A program made the position numbers and the translations under genes. A model generated the notes under the pieces. That model ran no database searches. It saw only the letters and a program-made list of their open reading frames with translations, and had not been told where the DNA came from. DNA of 64,000 nt from Leuctra nigra (lineage: Eukaryota; Arthropoda; Insecta; Plecoptera; Leuctridae): NCBI GenBank assembly GCA_934045905.1, contig OW203763.1:39710724-39774723 (forward strand), written 5' to 3'. Of the stretch, positions 32,242-44,343 are shown one piece after another. Within the stretch, counting starts at the first letter, position 1. Every line of letters begins with the position of its first letter.

Positions 32242-34149
32242 GTTTACATCGTCTACCAAATATAAATGCGAATATTTGTTTTATCTAGATGAGCGTCATA
32301 GGTACATTATAGTAAGAGATAAGGCCTTTAGTGTGTATGTACACGGAGAGTCCCCTGTTCTTTTTCGTAGAAGTAGTTCTGAACCCTATTCCTGCTGTAA
32401 AAGACCCAGAAGATATAATATTGCTACCATGAAGAATCCAGCATATCATACTACACCATGATTGGTCACAATCAATTTCCTCATCATTTTTTGCACTTCT
32501 CAGTCCAGGTGCACAGGGGCTTGAAATAATTCATAAGTTGAAAGATAACAAAATCTGCCTTAGTGAATTAATCGATTTATTAAAAAAGTTATAAAGTCCA
32601 TATGGATTTTGATTTTTTCTTTATTTTATTGCTAAAATCATGACCGTCATGACCTTCAATTTGGTATTGTTTTTAATTTATGGTTTAGCCTAATTAATGT
32701 TAAATTATTGCAAGCTATAGGAGATCAAGTTGCCCAAAACTCCACCCAAAACATCAAAAGAAATAAATGCGTTTAACAAATGTCCGGGCCTGTTCTCCCC
32801 GGACCTGTATGCCACCACCCTTCCTCCAGTCCCATCTGAATATTCGTTGCGACAATATTCTTCGGACACCTCTCGGATTTGACAAGTCGACGCCTCTACC
32901 CTCACGTCCCGCATTCCCGCCTACTTGTGTCCGTCGCTACTTGACACACCGACGTCCACTGTAATGATCGTCAAACTGATCCTTAGCGCTTAATTTCCAT
33001 GAAATGTTATCATTTTCAATGAAAATAATGTTGAATTGTTTGCTATAATCTCATGTTCGATGTATCATCTTTTATGATATTATCCTGTACTTGTAGCACA
33101 AAACTTGCCATTTTGTTAATAACGTAACGGTATTTTTTGTCAACTTCAATTTTACTCAAGTTTCAAACAAGTCACTAAACGCGAAGTTTTTCAATGGAAA
33201 TGGTGGTGCATTGTCCTTGGGTGGAAACAATACAATCCTGTAGAAAATAGAGTGAAAACAGAAATTGAAAATTAATTTTATTTTCATGAAAATCCCATCA
33301 ATTCCGGTACCGAGAGAGTTTGCTCAGGTGAAGAGGTTTTGTACTCTCCTTGAGAGACCCGAGTTAAAACACGGACTGGAACCGAAAAGAACCGTTATTT
33401 TTATACTAAACCGGAACCCATGTTACATTTTAGTTGGAACCGGAACCCTTTGAAACATTATTTGGGTTTAACGGTTCCATAAGAGTTCTTTAAATAATTG
33501 ATTTCATTGAATTTTTCCTGCATTTGCCTTGAAAATATAAAATTATTTATTACCATTTACAATTTTTCAAACAAACGATCACTTATCAAATTATTGTTGG
33601 ACATTTATGTGCAAGTTCCCAAAACACGATTCAAAAAATGCATTTTTGTCTGAATTTCATGGAACCGATTGGAACCTGTATGGAAATGAAATAGAACCGG
33701 AATCGTTATTTTATATTTTCGAGGAACCGGAATCGGAGCATATCTTTTTAAAAACTTGGAACCGGAACCGATATTCATTTGGGTTCCAGTCCCTTGGCTC
33801 TACATTCCGTCAAGGAAGATGATGGAAGGTTCAGGTTACTAATAAGCCAAGAACGCCTTGTTTCAATATCCTCTACCCTCATCATCGCACTACCATCCTC
33901 AATCATCCCATATGACATGAAGTGACCTAGCGGCCGAGTCGTCTATAAACAATATTAGAGGAAAAAGCCACTTGTAATGTAATTAACCACATAATATAAC
34001 CGCTATTAACCTTAGTAGTGGCTTAACGACGCACTCTTATGCAACACTAATGACGTCAGTGGCAAAATGATTATGCAGATGACTCGGAAGTGATAAAGGA
34101 TTTTTCGTCGGATGAGGTCGTGACGTTGGTTGGGTTTCAGTATCATAAT
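32242..34149. other. Mixed repeat DNA with one possible coding patch
   Basis: A GC-rich patch at 32715-32960 has an open frame reading NKCPGLFSPDLYATTLPPVP and onward to a stop at about 32882, with no family I recognise. The stretch 33290-33820 is rich in GGAACCGGAACC words and is probably a decayed DNA element with ends near GACTGGAACC and its complement. Confidence 0.4.
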
Positions 34150-34609
34150 TTTAGTGATGGCAATTTTCTGAAAAAAAAATTTTTTGAAAATTTTCGTTGA
34201 AAATTTTGTAGATTACTTTTTTTATTGCTTTATTGCACACAATTGTTAATAATATATCTGAAAAAAGCGTAAAATCAAAATCAAAATGAAAGCCAAATGT
34301 AAGCCCAAATCTCAGTTTTTCTTCATTGTAATTTTGGCCAGACTGTAATTTCTACATAGGCGGGAAATTTGAATGCTGTATTAATGATCATTTTGCACAT
34401 TTACCACTCAGACAACAACACGCATCATAATAGATAGAGTTCAGTATGCATCCCAAGTATGCCCATACATTTATTAAATCAAATATAATTGATTTAAACT
34501 TTTTCAAAAAATTAAAATTTTTTCAATAGTCATTGAAAATTTTCATTTGAAAATTTTCAAAATTTTCAATGAAAATTATCATTTGAAAATTTTCAATGGG
34601 CCATCACTA
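34150..34609. mobile_element. hAT-like MITE (TAGTGATGGC)
   Basis: Ends TAGTGATGGC and CCATCACTA are inverted, with GAAAATTTTC-rich subterminal arms. The 8-bp ATCATAAT occurs on both sides (34142-34149 and 34610-34617), allowing two extra T at the left end. It is non-coding, about 460 bp. Confidence 0.85.
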
Positions 34610-34667
34610 ATCATAATCATCACAGCACGATTAGTACAGTCAGTTAGATCGATTTTAGGTCACAATT

Positions 34668-36188
34668 AGGGGTTTTGTGATAGAGCTGTAAAACTTTCAC
34701 CGTATACTCAGAAAAACTAGCTGATCAACATAGGCTACGGTGCATATACAATTTTTACATATTGTGGGGGGCAGGGGGGGTCAAATTTTGATTTTTAATA
34801 CTGGAATAAAAATGGCGGAATTGGTGATAGTAACTCAAAACTTTCACAAAACGCTCTTTAAAATCATCTTATAATATTAGGCCCTTGGGCATGACATTTT
34901 TTTCAATATTTTGGGGGGGGGGGGGGGGGGGGTTAGAAGATATTTTTAATTATTGGCATAAACACGAGGGGTTTTATAATAGAACTGTAAAAATTTCACC
35001 GTATACTCGGAAAGACTAGCTGATCAACATAGGCTACGGTGCATAACAAATTTGTTCATATTTTGGGGGGCAGGGGGGGTCAAAATTTGATTATCAATAT
35101 TAGAATAAAAATGGCGGAGTTGGTGATAGGAACTCAAAACTTTCACAAAATACTTTTTAATACCATCATATAATATTAGGCCTTTGAGCATGAAATTATT
35201 TACATTATTTTTGGGGTAGGGGGGGGGGGGGGGGGGGGGGGTAGAAGATATTTTAAATTATTTGCATAAACACAAGGGGTTTTATGATAGAACTGTAAAT
35301 ATTTCACCGTATACTCAGCAAAACTAGCTTATCAACATAGGCTACGGTGCATATCAAATTTTCTCATATTTTGGGGGGCAAGGGGGGTCAAAATTTGATT
35401 ATCAATACTAGAATAAAAATGGTGGAGTTGGTGATAGGAACTCAAAACTTTCACAAAATGTTCGTTAAAACAATCTTATAATATACGCCTTTGTGTATGA
35501 GATTTTTTTCAATAATTTGGGGCGGGGGGGGGGGGATAGATCTTATTTATAATTGTTGGCATAGAAATTAAGGGGTTGATAATAAACCCGTAAAAATTTC
35601 ACCACATACTCAGCAAAACTAGCTCATTAAAATAGGCTACGGTGCATATCAATGTTTTCTTATTTGGGGGGAAGGTAAGGGGGGTCAAATGTTGATTTTT
35701 GTTGTGAGAATAAAAAATGGAAAATACTTAAAAATCTGTCATGCACAAGGGCCGATTAATATAAGTTGAGTTAAACCAGTATATTGTGTATTTTTTTAGT
35801 TTTCCTCCAATAACTCCGCCATTTTTTATTATAATATTGTAAATAAAAATTTGACCCACCTACCACCCCAAATATGGAACAATTTTACCACCGTAGCCTA
35901 TGTTGATAAGCTAGTTTTGCTGAATATACGGTGAAATTTTTACAGTTCTATCATAGACCCATGTGTTTATGCCGATAATTTAAAATATCGTCCACCCCCC
36001 CCCTACCCCCCAAAATATTGTAAATTATTTCATGCACAAAGGCCTAATATTATAAGATAGTATTTAAAGTTTATTTTGGTGAAATTTTTGAGTTCCTATC
36101 ACCAACACCACCATTTTTATTCTAGTATTGATAATCAAATTTTGACATCCCCTGCCCCCCCAAATATGAAAAAAATTTGATATGCACC
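34668..36188. repeat. 300-bp tandem array with inverted half
   Basis: Direct units start at about 34668, 34968, 35274 and 35570. Each has CACCGTATACTC, AACATAGGCTACGGTGCATA, a G-run and AAAATGG(C/T)GGA. From about 35790 the same unit appears inverted (GCACCGTAGCC-type order reversed, C-runs) up to the assembly gap. The arrangement is a large palindrome of tandem units, and the gap probably reflects assembly failure in it. Confidence 0.85.
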
Positions 36189-36388
36189 NNNNNNNNNNNN
36201 NNNNNNNNNNNNNNNNNNNNNNNNNNNNNNNNNNNNNNNNNNNNNNNNNNNNNNNNNNNNNNNNNNNNNNNNNNNNNNNNNNNNNNNNNNNNNNNNNNNN
36301 NNNNNNNNNNNNNNNNNNNNNNNNNNNNNNNNNNNNNNNNNNNNNNNNNNNNNNNNNNNNNNNNNNNNNNNNNNNNNNNNNNNNNNNN
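36189..36388. other. Assembly gap (200 N)
   Basis: A run of exactly 200 N sits in an inverted tandem array. The round number suggests a placeholder length. Confidence 0.98.
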
Positions 36389-36868
36389 GTCTTAATTCAA
36401 ATGTCTGTAACTTTTCCGATTAATCATATGTCTGAAAAGTGCACACGTTCAAATTTCATTTGTTGTCTATATTAATGTGTGAAGGTTTCAGCTTTTTATC
36501 ATTTTCTGTCGGAGTGATCTGAGGCAGGGGGATTTTTGCGCCACTTGTATAAGCTTGAATTTGTAATCTGAAGGTCCAGAGTTCGATTACAGCGGATATG
36601 TTTCGTGACTTAAGTATTTGCGTGGATTCCCTCAGTCGAGAGGCAAATGATGGAAAGGTCCACCACTACTAATAGACCACGACCGCCTCCTTTCTTTTTC
36701 TTCTTCATTATCACGATCATTCGTCGTCAGAACAGTGCGACTTTAAACCGAGCTTTAAACACCACTAAATAAAATTTGAATTTGGAAGAATGTTGGAAAG
36801 AAAGGGGCGGGGAGCAATCCCAGCATTTTCCTATCGAGTGAAAGAACGACGATGGAACTTGATCAGGA

Positions 36869-37590
36869 ATCTAGTCGGGCGTTAGCTCGACGCTGCCAAG
36901 CACCGTATCAATACGAGGTCTACTTTTTATAAACGACGAGCTTACTACCAGAGACTTATACAGCAACGGCTAAAGTGGTGATTTCGGGGTATCGGCTCGC
37001 ATTGACGCAGTTTGAAATGGAAGTTGAAAACCATGGTTATCGGGTATATGTAGCCACGTGACAACACATACCAAATTTCAAAGAGCTGCGATCATCCCTT
37101 CGGGGTGAAAATTGGGCCAGAATCATGCGTGATTTCTTTTCACCTGGCTGGCTACTGGCTACTGCCCACGGTATGATTGCTCGCCTCTGCAGATCGCATC
37201 GTTCGCTCTAGCGAGCTGAAATTTGGCAGAATCATTGAACCTAATTCCGGATGCTCCCTTTTGCAAAAATCGATCAAATATTTTAACCGGAAGTCAAGTT
37301 ATTATGATTTTAAATTTAAAGTTTTATAAGTCAAACGGGGCCATCTAGAGTTTTGAAAATTGACAACATTAAAGACAATACATTTCTAGACACTCCACTT
37401 CAAGAAAAACCAAAAATTTCCGACCGGAAGTGGTGAAATTATTAATATTTATGTTCCGCTCTTCCTCTTTGAGGTAGTACACAGCTGCTGCTGTCAGCGT
37501 TCGTCTCACTGGCTCATTCACTGTAGGCAAGTGCCAGCGACAATTGCATTGCTGGTCGTCATGAGTTCGATTCCCACAAGCGGCTAATCT
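36869..37590 (-). repeat. Dispersed repeat family A, second copy, with tRNA-like module
   Basis: The sequence is inverted relative to 1740-2462 and shares the ATCTAGTCGGGCGTTAGCTC end and the CACTTCAAGAAAA and GGAAGTGGTGAAATT blocks. Next to its right end, on the plus strand at about 37508-37586, is a tRNA-like module with B-box GAGTTCGATTCCC and a CCAGC/GCTGG arm. The module is placed as in the other copy but has a different sequence. Confidence 0.75.
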
Positions 37591-38052
37591 TTTTTATTTT
37601 TTTTTATTTACTACCATTAATTTAAGTATATGGATTTTATAATAATTATTTGACAATACACGTTGAAAGTTGAAATAATAAAACAATTCGTGGTCAAAAC
37701 AGAAGTTTGGGGGCTCGCAGTTACTAAACTAGAAAAAGGCTCCATTAGGCGTTCAAAACTTTCAAATTGTCAAAATGAAATATCAAATACCACACTAACT
37801 TGGGAACTAAAAATAAATTTAAAATCGAAATTAAAAAAATTAAAAAATAAAGCTTGGCGCATTGAATTTGCACCGACCATATTGTAGACTTCCTAGATCT
37901 TCTTCCTACTTTCTGTCTTTCTTCGGCTCCTTTATCGTCATCTTCTTTCTTATGTTGCCTTCTTCTTAACACAATGCGCCTAGCTTTTTTTTAAATTTTT
38001 TTAATTTCGATTTTAAATTTATTTTTAAGTCGTTTTTAATTTTTATAATTTT

Positions 38053-38301
38053 GTTAAAGTTTACAATGATGGTTCACTTAGATTGTATCATAGAGGTAAG
38101 AAGGGTTGGGCTTCTTACCTCTATGATTGTATTCTTCAAATTTGGACACAACATTAGGTTTTTAGTGTTGTGCTTGGCGGCAGTAACTGGGCGAAATGAT
38201 TTCACGAATTTTAAGTGCGAAAATGTTTAAACAATATATTATTGCTTGGCCCTTCTTTTAGATCACAATTGTTTTAAGTGGGAAGGTGCTTGGCAGTTTT
38301 T
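38053..38301 (+). repeat. Dispersed repeat family B, copy 1, with hairpin insertion
   Basis: Nearly identical to 51228-51440 (GTTAAAGTTTACAATGATGG through GTGGGAAGGTGCTTGGCAG). This copy carries an extra 36-nt hairpin plus a repeated GATTGTAT that is single in the other copy. Confidence 0.9.
38089..38124. mobile_element. 36-nt hairpin insertion with 8-bp duplication
   Basis: Arms CATAGAGGTAAGAAG and CTTCTTACCTCTAT(G) are perfectly inverted around a GGTTGGG loop. GATTGTAT flanks it on both sides (38081-38088 and 38125-38132), while the sister repeat at 51228-51440 has GATTGTAT once with no hairpin. This is the structure expected from transposition of a minimal inverted-repeat unit. Confidence 0.8.
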
Positions 38302-38309
38302 TTTACAAG

Positions 38310-39600
38310 TTTTTGTTTTTGTACAGTTGACTTGACTCTTGGTTGGGAAACTGGAAGTCTGAATGAAAATACTATTATTATGAATTTGTTATTGTGAATA
38401 CCTACATAATGCGTGTAAACTGAAGATAGCAAATTAGATTGTATTTAGTCGTGATATTCTCTCGGTATTTATCTGAAAGAGGAAAACAGTAGACAAAACA
38501 AATTAAAATTAAATTTAGATTCGACCCGGCATAGAAGTCTGATTTTGTCAGGAACGGTGGACGTGATTTTACTGCCACGGCGCGTAATAGCATGCATCAT
38601 GCAAGAGTACGGTTATGATTAATTATTATAATACATACAACGTGGTAGTTAGGCATTCATTACAACGATGCTACCTAATTCCCTTAATAGAAACATAGAA
38701 ACATTTGCAAATTATGTAAATGCTACAAGCAGAGCAGAATGAATTAGTTTTATCGACGAATGTGGGAACTGAGTGTGAAGATTTCTGAATTGTGTGTCAT
38801 CGAACCTACGTTTCTTGAGACCACTAACACACTCGGCATATGAGTGGCGCATGTGGAATTATTTGAGAAATGTTTACATGATCTCTGAGAGGAGTAATGT
38901 TGCACGGTCTCTCTGTGGTAGCCCCGGAGATCCATTTTATCACTTCACTCGTTGGAAACTGTATTTTTTTAAGTGCTTGTTAGTGGAAGGGGCCAAAGTA
39001 AAATGGATATTTTTAAAACTTCATTTGCATTGCGACATCATCAACAGGCCATGGGTTCACGCTCGTAACCATTATAAAACAAAAGTCAATAAAATACACT
39101 TGAAATGAAAGTATAAATAGAATAATATTTTAACATTCAACCGATTGTCACTTGAATAGTATGGGTTCGAGTCCCAAATCATGGGGGTGGAGGGTAGGGG
39201 TTAGCTTCCCCCCCCCCCCCCCCTACAGTATATCAATAAGGGTGTAGGGAAGCAGGCGTGTTAGTGGGTGGGGGGTGTGTGGTTGGCGCAGTCGCACACT
39301 TCCCCCTTTCATTCGCTGCTCGCAGTATTCACTACTTCGCCCCAATGTGTTCCATCTCTCTGTAGTCAACCATAGGCTCTCTTAGCTAGTGACTAACGTT
39401 ATTGTCCACTAGGCAATAGGCAATTATTGTTTTCATCAAACTTGTCTACTGTGCGTGTTAGTTTTATTCAATACCTACTTTACACATACAAAGGATTTTA
39501 TGGAAGGTTATATCCTACTAACGGTATAAATCGGTAAGTGTTTCGTTTCGTCTTTAGTTGGACATATACTTTGGTAGAGCGGCTCCGTTCAGCACTCATA
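38310..39600. other. Non-coding DNA, no gene seen
   Basis: AT-rich, with a C-run at about 39210-39223 and a tRNA-like B-box (GGGTTCGAGTCCC) at about 39162. No exon was recognised. Confidence 0.4.
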
Positions 39601-39630
39601 ATTTTCATGCATCAAGTTCAGTGCTCTCTG

Positions 39631-39990
39631 TGTGAGTGAGTGAGTGAGTGAGTGGCTCGAGTTGTCTCAATGCATTTGCCTGATGGTTTGCCGTGCTGAC
39701 CGCCCTCGCTGGCAGTGGCACCACACCACACTCCCGTCGGCCGTCACACCGTCGTACCGTCGCACGGGTACACGCTCAATGTTCAATGTCAGCGGTGTTG
39801 GGGGCGAGTCAGTCGCCGGGGAGATCGATAACATGATTGCTCGGGCTTGGGGTGAACTTATTCTTCTCACATTGCTCAATAATAAGTCACGCGAGCGTGG
39901 GTTCAACGGATTCATGTGATTGCTACTATTCCAGCATTTGCGGGTCTCACGAATGACGTGACAGGTCGAGGGTTCGAGTCCGGTCTCCAC
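39631..39990 (+). repeat. tRNA-like module split by a 254-bp insertion
   Basis: After a (GAGT)n tract, TGGCTCGAGTTGTCTCAATGC (A-box-like) leads to GCATTTGC (39672-39679). The same octamer recurs at 39934-39941, followed by GGGTCTCACGAATGACGTGA and a B-box GAGGGTTCGAGTCC. Joining at the octamer gives a compact tRNA-like unit. The intervening 254 bp is CpG-rich and has no obvious inverted ends. Confidence 0.45.
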
Positions 39991-40309
39991 TTCGTGCTAC
40001 CTTTGAACAGCTCATGAGCTGTATGAGATTGAATGGAACTTTGATTGATGATTAATTTGCTATCCATTGTTCAGCGCTAATGACCGTATTCATGTCTTAG
40101 TAATCATTACTAATGAACCAACTTCATTACTGTAGGCTTCCTATGCTCATATCATTTGCACGGATATTTAGAGGCTCATGTTATATATGAATTGGAAGTT
40201 ACCATGAATTTTATAATTTGTTGTGTATGAATGTTACGAAAAAATTGTGCTCAAAATAATATTCTCGTATTTTCTGATGAGCTCAAATGATTGTAGATGC
40301 AGGGTTCCC

Positions 40310-42438
40310 AGGTGGCCCATAAAACCCCTAAAACCCATTTTTTAGCATTTCAATTTATAGGCACTTTAATTCCCACTTTTCTAGGTCTGACCCATAAAAT
40401 GAAGAGGAATCTTTTACACTATTAAATTAATTACAGTGTATCAACTGATCAAATCACCAAAAACTGTCCAAAACGCATGGAAATGGTCCAAAAATACGTT
40501 TAAATTTCCAAATTTTTCCGGGCCTGTGCGGCCCGGACCCGCATAAGATTTGAAGCTTCATGGGCAATGTTTCAAGTGCAATTCAGCGTGTTTCTCCAAA
40601 GTATTGTCCCATCTAAACTAGGGTTGCCACCCGTCCTGGATTTTTCGGGATTGTTGTCCTTTTCCCAGAATTTGCCATAATCTTTCCGGAACAGCAATTG
40701 TCCCCGAATTCTGAATTTTGAACTTCCAACGCAATATTTATTGTTCATTTAATCTCCTTATCGCTTGCACAGGGCTGCCGCTGCCAGATGATCATATTTG
40801 TGATTTGATTATTAAATATTTTAGAAAAAATATGGAAACTAAACTAAATTTCCGTAAAAACCTAACAGTTTTAGGTGATCAAAATAGCTGAAATTTGAAG
40901 TCCAAAACTTATAGAAATGGCTCTAATTCATTCTTGAAATTTAAAATTTTCCCGGGCCTGACCGGCCCGTACCCGCGTGTTCCTGGGGGTCCTCTCCCTA
41001 GGCCCCAATTGATGCCATGAGCAGGGTGTATTTCAAAAAGTTTGTATTTCGGCAATTCCCCCCTCCCCCCATCACTGTATCACGAAAAGTATTAGTAATG
41101 TCCTCTTTCCCGGATTGTATGCATTGAAAGGTGGGAACTTTGGTCTAAACTTGAATTAATAAAAGATAATAAGTAGGTACTATGCATATTTAGAGATGTG
41201 AGCCGAGAATATTCCCCGTGCTCGAGAATATTCTCAAGAATATTCTCAAAGAGATTATTCTCCGAGAATATTTGAGAATATTCTCACCAGAGGTTTGAAA
41301 ATTATTATTTTCATGGTGATTATTATATATAAAAAGTTCACCCCAAATTCAATAATGAATTTGGTAATTTTCGATAAAACTGTTTCCTAAGCGATTTCAA
41401 GCTCATAAAAATGTCAATAAGTCTGCATAATTACTTGACTGATTGGGCTAAAATGACGTGCAAAGTGTTAGATAATGTTGGTCTTGATTACCATGCAAAA
41501 TGTGAACTTTTATCGAAACATTTTGATTTTCGACCAATCAGAAGATAATATAATTTAAACAAAAAACCAATTAGAGGATTTGGCTGAAACTTTGATAGAT
41601 TTTAGTCACTGTAGGACACAATGACTTGGTAAAATTTCAAATTGATCGGATAAACCAACGGGAAGAGAAATTTTGTAAAATTTGAACCAATTCAATGGAT
41701 TTCAAATAATTAGAGTCTGCAACGCCCAGAGATGGTCCGAGATGGTCCGAGCATGAGTGCAAAATTTCATCTCGATCGGAGAAACGGTGCGACCTGTATT
41801 TAAAGGTACGGAATGAAAAAAAATCGGATGTCCCTGCGCCAAAATCTTCATGTTTGAACCCTGATTAGTGATTCCCTACTTGTTCTCCATAACAATATAC
41901 CTATATAGGCAAGATCCATAAAAGTAGGAACATAATTTTTGGAATTGAGCTAAAAGTTCGAGTTTTTATAAGCTTAGAGGTATTTTTAAGAATATGCTCG
42001 AGAAAATGCTCGTGCTCGAGAATATTCTCAAGAATATTCTCAAAAAGAATATGCTCGAGCATTTTACATCACTATGCATATTATTGAAATGCAATTTTTA
42101 AACAATCATAGGAAGGGGGAATTATATTCTGAAGAATTAGGGAAAGTGAGAAAGGAGCAAAATTGGTTGAGTTTACTGAATAATCTGCAATTTTAAGATA
42201 AGGAATAGTTCGGTTTCGGTTAGTAATGGCTAATGATTTTTAACATTTCATACCTTTGCTCTCCCCGTTATATTAAGCATTCGAGATTTTTTGTTCTGTG
42301 CGCTAAATAGCTTTCAGATGATCAAAATGTGATTACATATTAGAAATGTACCCTTTAAAACCCATAAAATCCCATTTATGAACCCATATTTTTTAGCCTA
42401 ATTGCCCATATTTTTGTGAGACCTGGCTGGGAACCCTG
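40310..42438. mobile_element. CAGGGTTCCCAG element, copy 1 (6-bp duplication)
   Basis: Inverted ends CAGGGTTCCCAG and CTGGGAACCCTG are flanked by the 6-bp duplication TAGATG (40304-40309 and 42439-42444). It is homologous along its length to 47042-48240. It is longer because an 884-bp hAT-like element is inserted at 41191-42074. No transposase frame is recognised. Confidence 0.9.
41191..42074. mobile_element. hAT-like MITE nested in the CAGGGTTCCCAG element
   Basis: It begins TAGAGATGTGAGCCGAGAAT and ends ATTTTACATCACTA. The exact 8-bp duplication TGCATATT lies at 41183-41190 and 42075-42082. The sister copy of the host element has TGCATATT once at the matching place (about 47849), which confirms the empty site. 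GAGAATATTCTC words fill both arms. The interior carries an AAATTTCATCTCGATCGGAG motif. Confidence 0.95.
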
Positions 42439-42891
42439 TAGATGGAATGATAAGGTATCAGGGCTTGAATCCGGAACTACTCGCTGTTTTCTTAATCGCG
42501 CTCTCCAACTTGACTACTTTGTAGCAGATTATCTGAGGTCATTCATTACATCGCTCTTACAACTTTATAACGTCGACCACCAAATGTAGAACCAAAGTAA
42601 TACATGGAAATATACTATACGATTAGTTCATCTTTTAGTTCTGAAGTAATCAACAAATGAGTTATAATCGAAAAATGTCATTTAGGTACTTTTGTTTTGT
42701 TTTTAAAACCTATGAAACTATCTCGTACAGATGACAGTGTCCTGGCAGACGACGTTTCAAGTCAGCTAACGATGTAAACGTGCGTTACCTACCAGTATAA
42801 TCGTATTGCAGTTCGAACTCGACGCTGTGGCTGACACTGACAGGAATTCGCTCTCTATCATCGCGAAATGCTTGTTCTTTTCTCTACGAAG

Positions 42892-43513
42892 CAGGGCCGG
42901 CTTTAGGCATAGGCGACGTACGCGACCGCGTACGGCGGCACATTCGGATAGGCGGCACTTTCAGCATTTTTTGCAAATTTACTATTTTGTGTCATCATGT
43001 TGACCAATATTCAAGCTCGGAAGAAATAAAATTATTTTTGGGGAAACGACGACTGATGTTTTGTAATGTATCCAAACAAATCTCGTTCATGTTATGTTAA
43101 TACCTTCACCTAGATATGTTCCTGAACTTTTTGTTTGCGCATGAAAAATTACCAAGAAAAATTGAGTTCAATGTTGCAGCAATTTTACCAGAAACACGTA
43201 GGTTTACTTCAAAATTACCATTAAATGTATAAAAATCCGGGAGCGTCCCCCCCAAAATCAGAACATCATCTAAGAAAGCAGCACATTTAAAATAATATGT
43301 GAACAAAAAAAGTAAAAGAAAGAGGCAGATCATGTCGAAAACTTACCAAAATGACTGGAATTATTTTTGGACATGGTAATTTATATTTCCCAAAAATAAC
43401 TAATCTGCGATTCAAAATTGCACCAAATCGAATGACCTTGAACCAAAATTTTCTCGGGGGCTGCGCCCCCGAACCCCCCTATTTCGTCTGTAAGTTTTCA
43501 AATAATTAAGAAC

Positions 43514-43547
<34 letters not shown>

Positions 43548-43637
43548 TCACAATAGAAATGTCATCCTGCGTACGCCCTTGATAGGCGGCATTATCATTT
43601 TTCGCGTACATCAAGAATGTACCTTAAGCCGGCCCTG
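42892..43637. mobile_element. hAT-like MITE (CAGGGCCGGC)
   Basis: Ends CAGGGCCGGCTTTA and AAGCCGGCCCTG are inverted, with the exact 8-bp duplication CTACGAAG (42884-42891 and 43638-43645). The interior includes a long C-run (about 43516-43544) and a CAAGGGCGTA-family right end, with ATAGGCGG appearing at about 42948 and 43583. A second element may therefore be inserted inside. Confidence 0.92.
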
Positions 43638-44343
43638 CTACGAAGCATCAATGTTCCTATGTAACTTATCTTCTGATAGCTCTGCATTGCTTCGTGACTT
43701 GTCTCCTATTGATAGTCCATCGAGTTTGGCTCTAAGTCGATGTAGAAAGTAATTACATTCTGGGGCAGCCAACTGCGTGGACAAAGACTAGGACTTATTC
43801 GACTGCTGTTCGAGGCTCGATTCTCAGTGTCGTAATGCGATATCGAAACATTTCAAACATTTCATTCTTATTTCATTCGCATCTTCTGCCAGTGGCGTAA
43901 CTACCGCCCGGGAGAACCGGGCAAATCCCGGGGGCCCCCATGCTCAGGGGGCCCCGCCGGGGCCCCCTGAGCTTTATTTTTAAATAAATTTGTAAAATAT
44001 AGAAGTTTATAAATTTTTGAGATGGAAAAGGTTTTCACTTTGGCTTTGCGCTCTAGCTATATAACCAATTGACAATGATTCATGCGAACGTTATTGTTGA
44101 GGGGAAGGGGGGGGGGCCTCGAACGATATATTGTTTACTTACTTGTCCAGTTCGTTTCTCGCGCTTTTTTAACAGCTGGAAAAACCTCGAAGCATGCAAT
44201 TATATGTAACTATGTTTTATATGTTTATATGTTTAACTACCTATATGTTTATATGTAATTTATGATAAATCACGAAATTCGTTGAACTATCTCGGGCATC
44301 AATATTCAATACGTTTCCTATGTGAGACCGTTGTGAGACGTAG

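Noticed and set aside
33290..33820. Defined hAT-like element made of GGAACCGGAACC words
   Set aside because: The ends are only loosely inverted and no 8-bp duplication is visible, so exact borders are not supportable.
36177..36475. Open frames spanning the N gap
   Set aside because: Unknown bases cannot support a coding call.
39644..39990. Coding frames of 91 and 107 codons on both strands
   Set aside because: They lie in a CpG-rich repeat segment between duplicated octamers, show no family motif and have no splice context.
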